This document shows, piece after piece, positions 63,260-64,000 of a stretch of DNA of 64,000 nt; the stretch's first letter is position 1, and every line of letters starts with the position of its first letter. This DNA is from Bacillus sp. SA1-12 (GTDB lineage: Bacteria > Bacillota > Bacilli > Bacillales > Bacillaceae). The stretch lies in the NCBI RefSeq assembly GCF_000981385.1, contig NZ_LATZ01000003.1, forward strand, positions 1 through 64,000, in the 5' to 3' direction. The notes below the pieces were generated by a model that ran no database searches, was not told the DNA's origin, and worked only from the letters and a program-made list of their open reading frames with translations. The position numbers and the translations under genes are program-made.

Positions 63260-64000
63260 AGCCGATTCAGTTAGCTGTTTCTGGTTTGCATAGTTTCAGA
63301 GAAAAACAGATTGTTGATTTTAGGTCATTATGTGATAGTGGAATCTTTGGGATCTTCGGACCGACTGGAAGCGGAAAGTCCTCCATTTTGGATGCAATGA
63401 CGCTTGCCCTATATGGAAAAGTGGAACGTGCCATGAATAACACCCACGGGATCTTAAATCATGCTGAAGATCAACTTACAGTGTCTTTTACCTTTGAGCT
63501 GGAGAATGCTTCCGGAAAAAAACAATATACCGTTGAGCGTGTGTTTAAAAGAACGGATGAGATAAGGGTAAAAACCTCAATTTGCCGCTTAATCGAAGTT
63601 GGTGATGAGACAATCGTTCTTGCCGATAAAGCGGTGGATGTAAATGAAAAGGTATATGGATTACTTGGTTTAACGATCGACGATTTCACACGTGCAGTCG
63701 TGCTGCCCCAAGGCAAGTTTGCAGAATTTCTTTCCTTAAAGGGTGCAGAAAGAAGACAAATGCTTCAGCGCTTATTCCATCTTGAACAATATGGCGATCA
63801 GTTATTGAAAAAATTAAAGTACCGATTATCCTCAACCAAAATTAAGCGCAATGAGCTCGAAGCAGAGAAAACAGGTTTAGGAGACGCTTCATCAGAAGCC
63901 ATAAAAGAAGCTGAAGGCCGCCTTAAGGAAGCCGAAATTCTGCTGAAAAAAAGAAATAAAGAGCTAGAGAGTGTCACAAAAGACTTTGAAGATAAGCAAG
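63256..64000 (+). CDS. sbcC: exonuclease SbcC, ATPase subunit (5' part only)
   Basis: The Rad50-like SMC ATPase of SbcCD, starting at ATG 63256 inside the sbcD stop codon and still open at the window end, with 248 codons visible. The N-terminus LAVSGLHSFREKQIVDF leads into Walker A GPTGSGKSSI (35-42 for GPTGSGKS). TVSFTFELENA, FTRAVVLPQGKFAEFLSLKG with the Q-loop glutamine and RRQMLQRLFHLEQYG follow. A charged coiled-coil begins near residue 185. The coiled-coil arms, zinc hook and C-terminal ATPase half lie beyond the window. Confidence 0.96.
   Translation, partial: MKPIQLAVSGLHSFREKQIVDFRSLCDSGIFGIFGPTGSGKSSILDAMTLALYGKVERAMNNTHGILNHAEDQLTVSFTFELENASGKKQYTVERVFKRTDEIRVKTSICRLIEVGDETIVLADKAVDVNEKVYGLLGLTIDDFTRAVVLPQGKFAEFLSLKGAERRQMLQRLFHLEQYGDQLLKKLKYRLSSTKIKRNELEAEKTGLGDASSEAIKEAEGRLKEAEILLKKRNKELESVTKDFEDKQ

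Overview
The window looks like a chromosomal segment of a Bacillaceae bacterium (Bacillus sensu lato). It has low G+C, AGGAGG-type ribosome binding sites, TTG and GTG starts, and factors typical of this family: ComK, SipV, AddAB, a YflT-type stress protein and an IDEAL protein. From memory of the B. subtilis map, the backbone order (lcfB/yhfL, yhfN, comK, yhjD, yhjE, sipV, then addB-addA-sbcD-sbcC) follows the same region there. Large accessory blocks are inserted into that backbone.

Layout. 1-200: the 5S rRNA end of an rRNA operon and its terminator. 0.4-5 kb: a long-chain acyl-CoA ligase under a FadR-like operator, then a three-gene ABC importer of the ABC_sub_bind type. 5-10 kb: an N-acetylglucosamine regulon (nagB and nagA on the minus strand, nagP and nagR on the plus strand) with two NagR-like operators between nagA and nagP. 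10-12 kb: an XRE-cupin regulator with AzlC/AzlD amino-acid exporter genes. 12-21 kb: membrane protease YhfN, glyoxylate shunt aceB-aceA, stress and competence genes (YflT protein, IDEAL protein, ComK), yhjD, yhjE and sipV.

21-54 kb is a carbohydrate island between sipV and addB. Its first half (21.6-37.5 kb) is a pectin/rhamnogalacturonan utilisation locus: a secreted multidomain PL1 pectate lyase, a YtcQ/YtcP/LplB-type oligosaccharide ABC importer, a membrane-bound AraC-type regulator and three intracellular glycosidases (an unassigned six-hairpin enzyme, GH105 and GH95). The lyase and importer promoters share an identical 19-bp element next to the -35 region.

The second half (38.0-49.6 kb) matches the sulfo-TAL (transaldolase) route of sulfoquinovose catabolism. 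It holds a 6-deoxy-6-sulfofructose transaldolase, a DUF4867 protein, a GPH-family importer, a GH31 sulfoquinovosidase with the YihQ sulfonate-binding and catalytic residues, two paralogous GntR regulators, a fucose-isomerase-like protein, an aldehyde dehydrogenase and an AEC-family permease. Two nearly identical promoters, upstream of the transaldolase and of the isomerase, each carry a CcpA cre-like site exactly in the -35/-10 spacer and a shared downstream operator-like sequence.

49.6-54.4 kb holds a decayed glpD remnant, a thiolase and a GntR / mannonate oxidoreductase-like SDR / Gfo-Idh group. 54.8-64 kb returns to the conserved DNA-repair block addB-addA-sbcD-sbcC, with sbcC running off the end. 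No transposase, phage gene, CRISPR array or tRNA was seen. Non-coding repeats include a GC-rich 131-bp element with inverted ends and several hairpin families.
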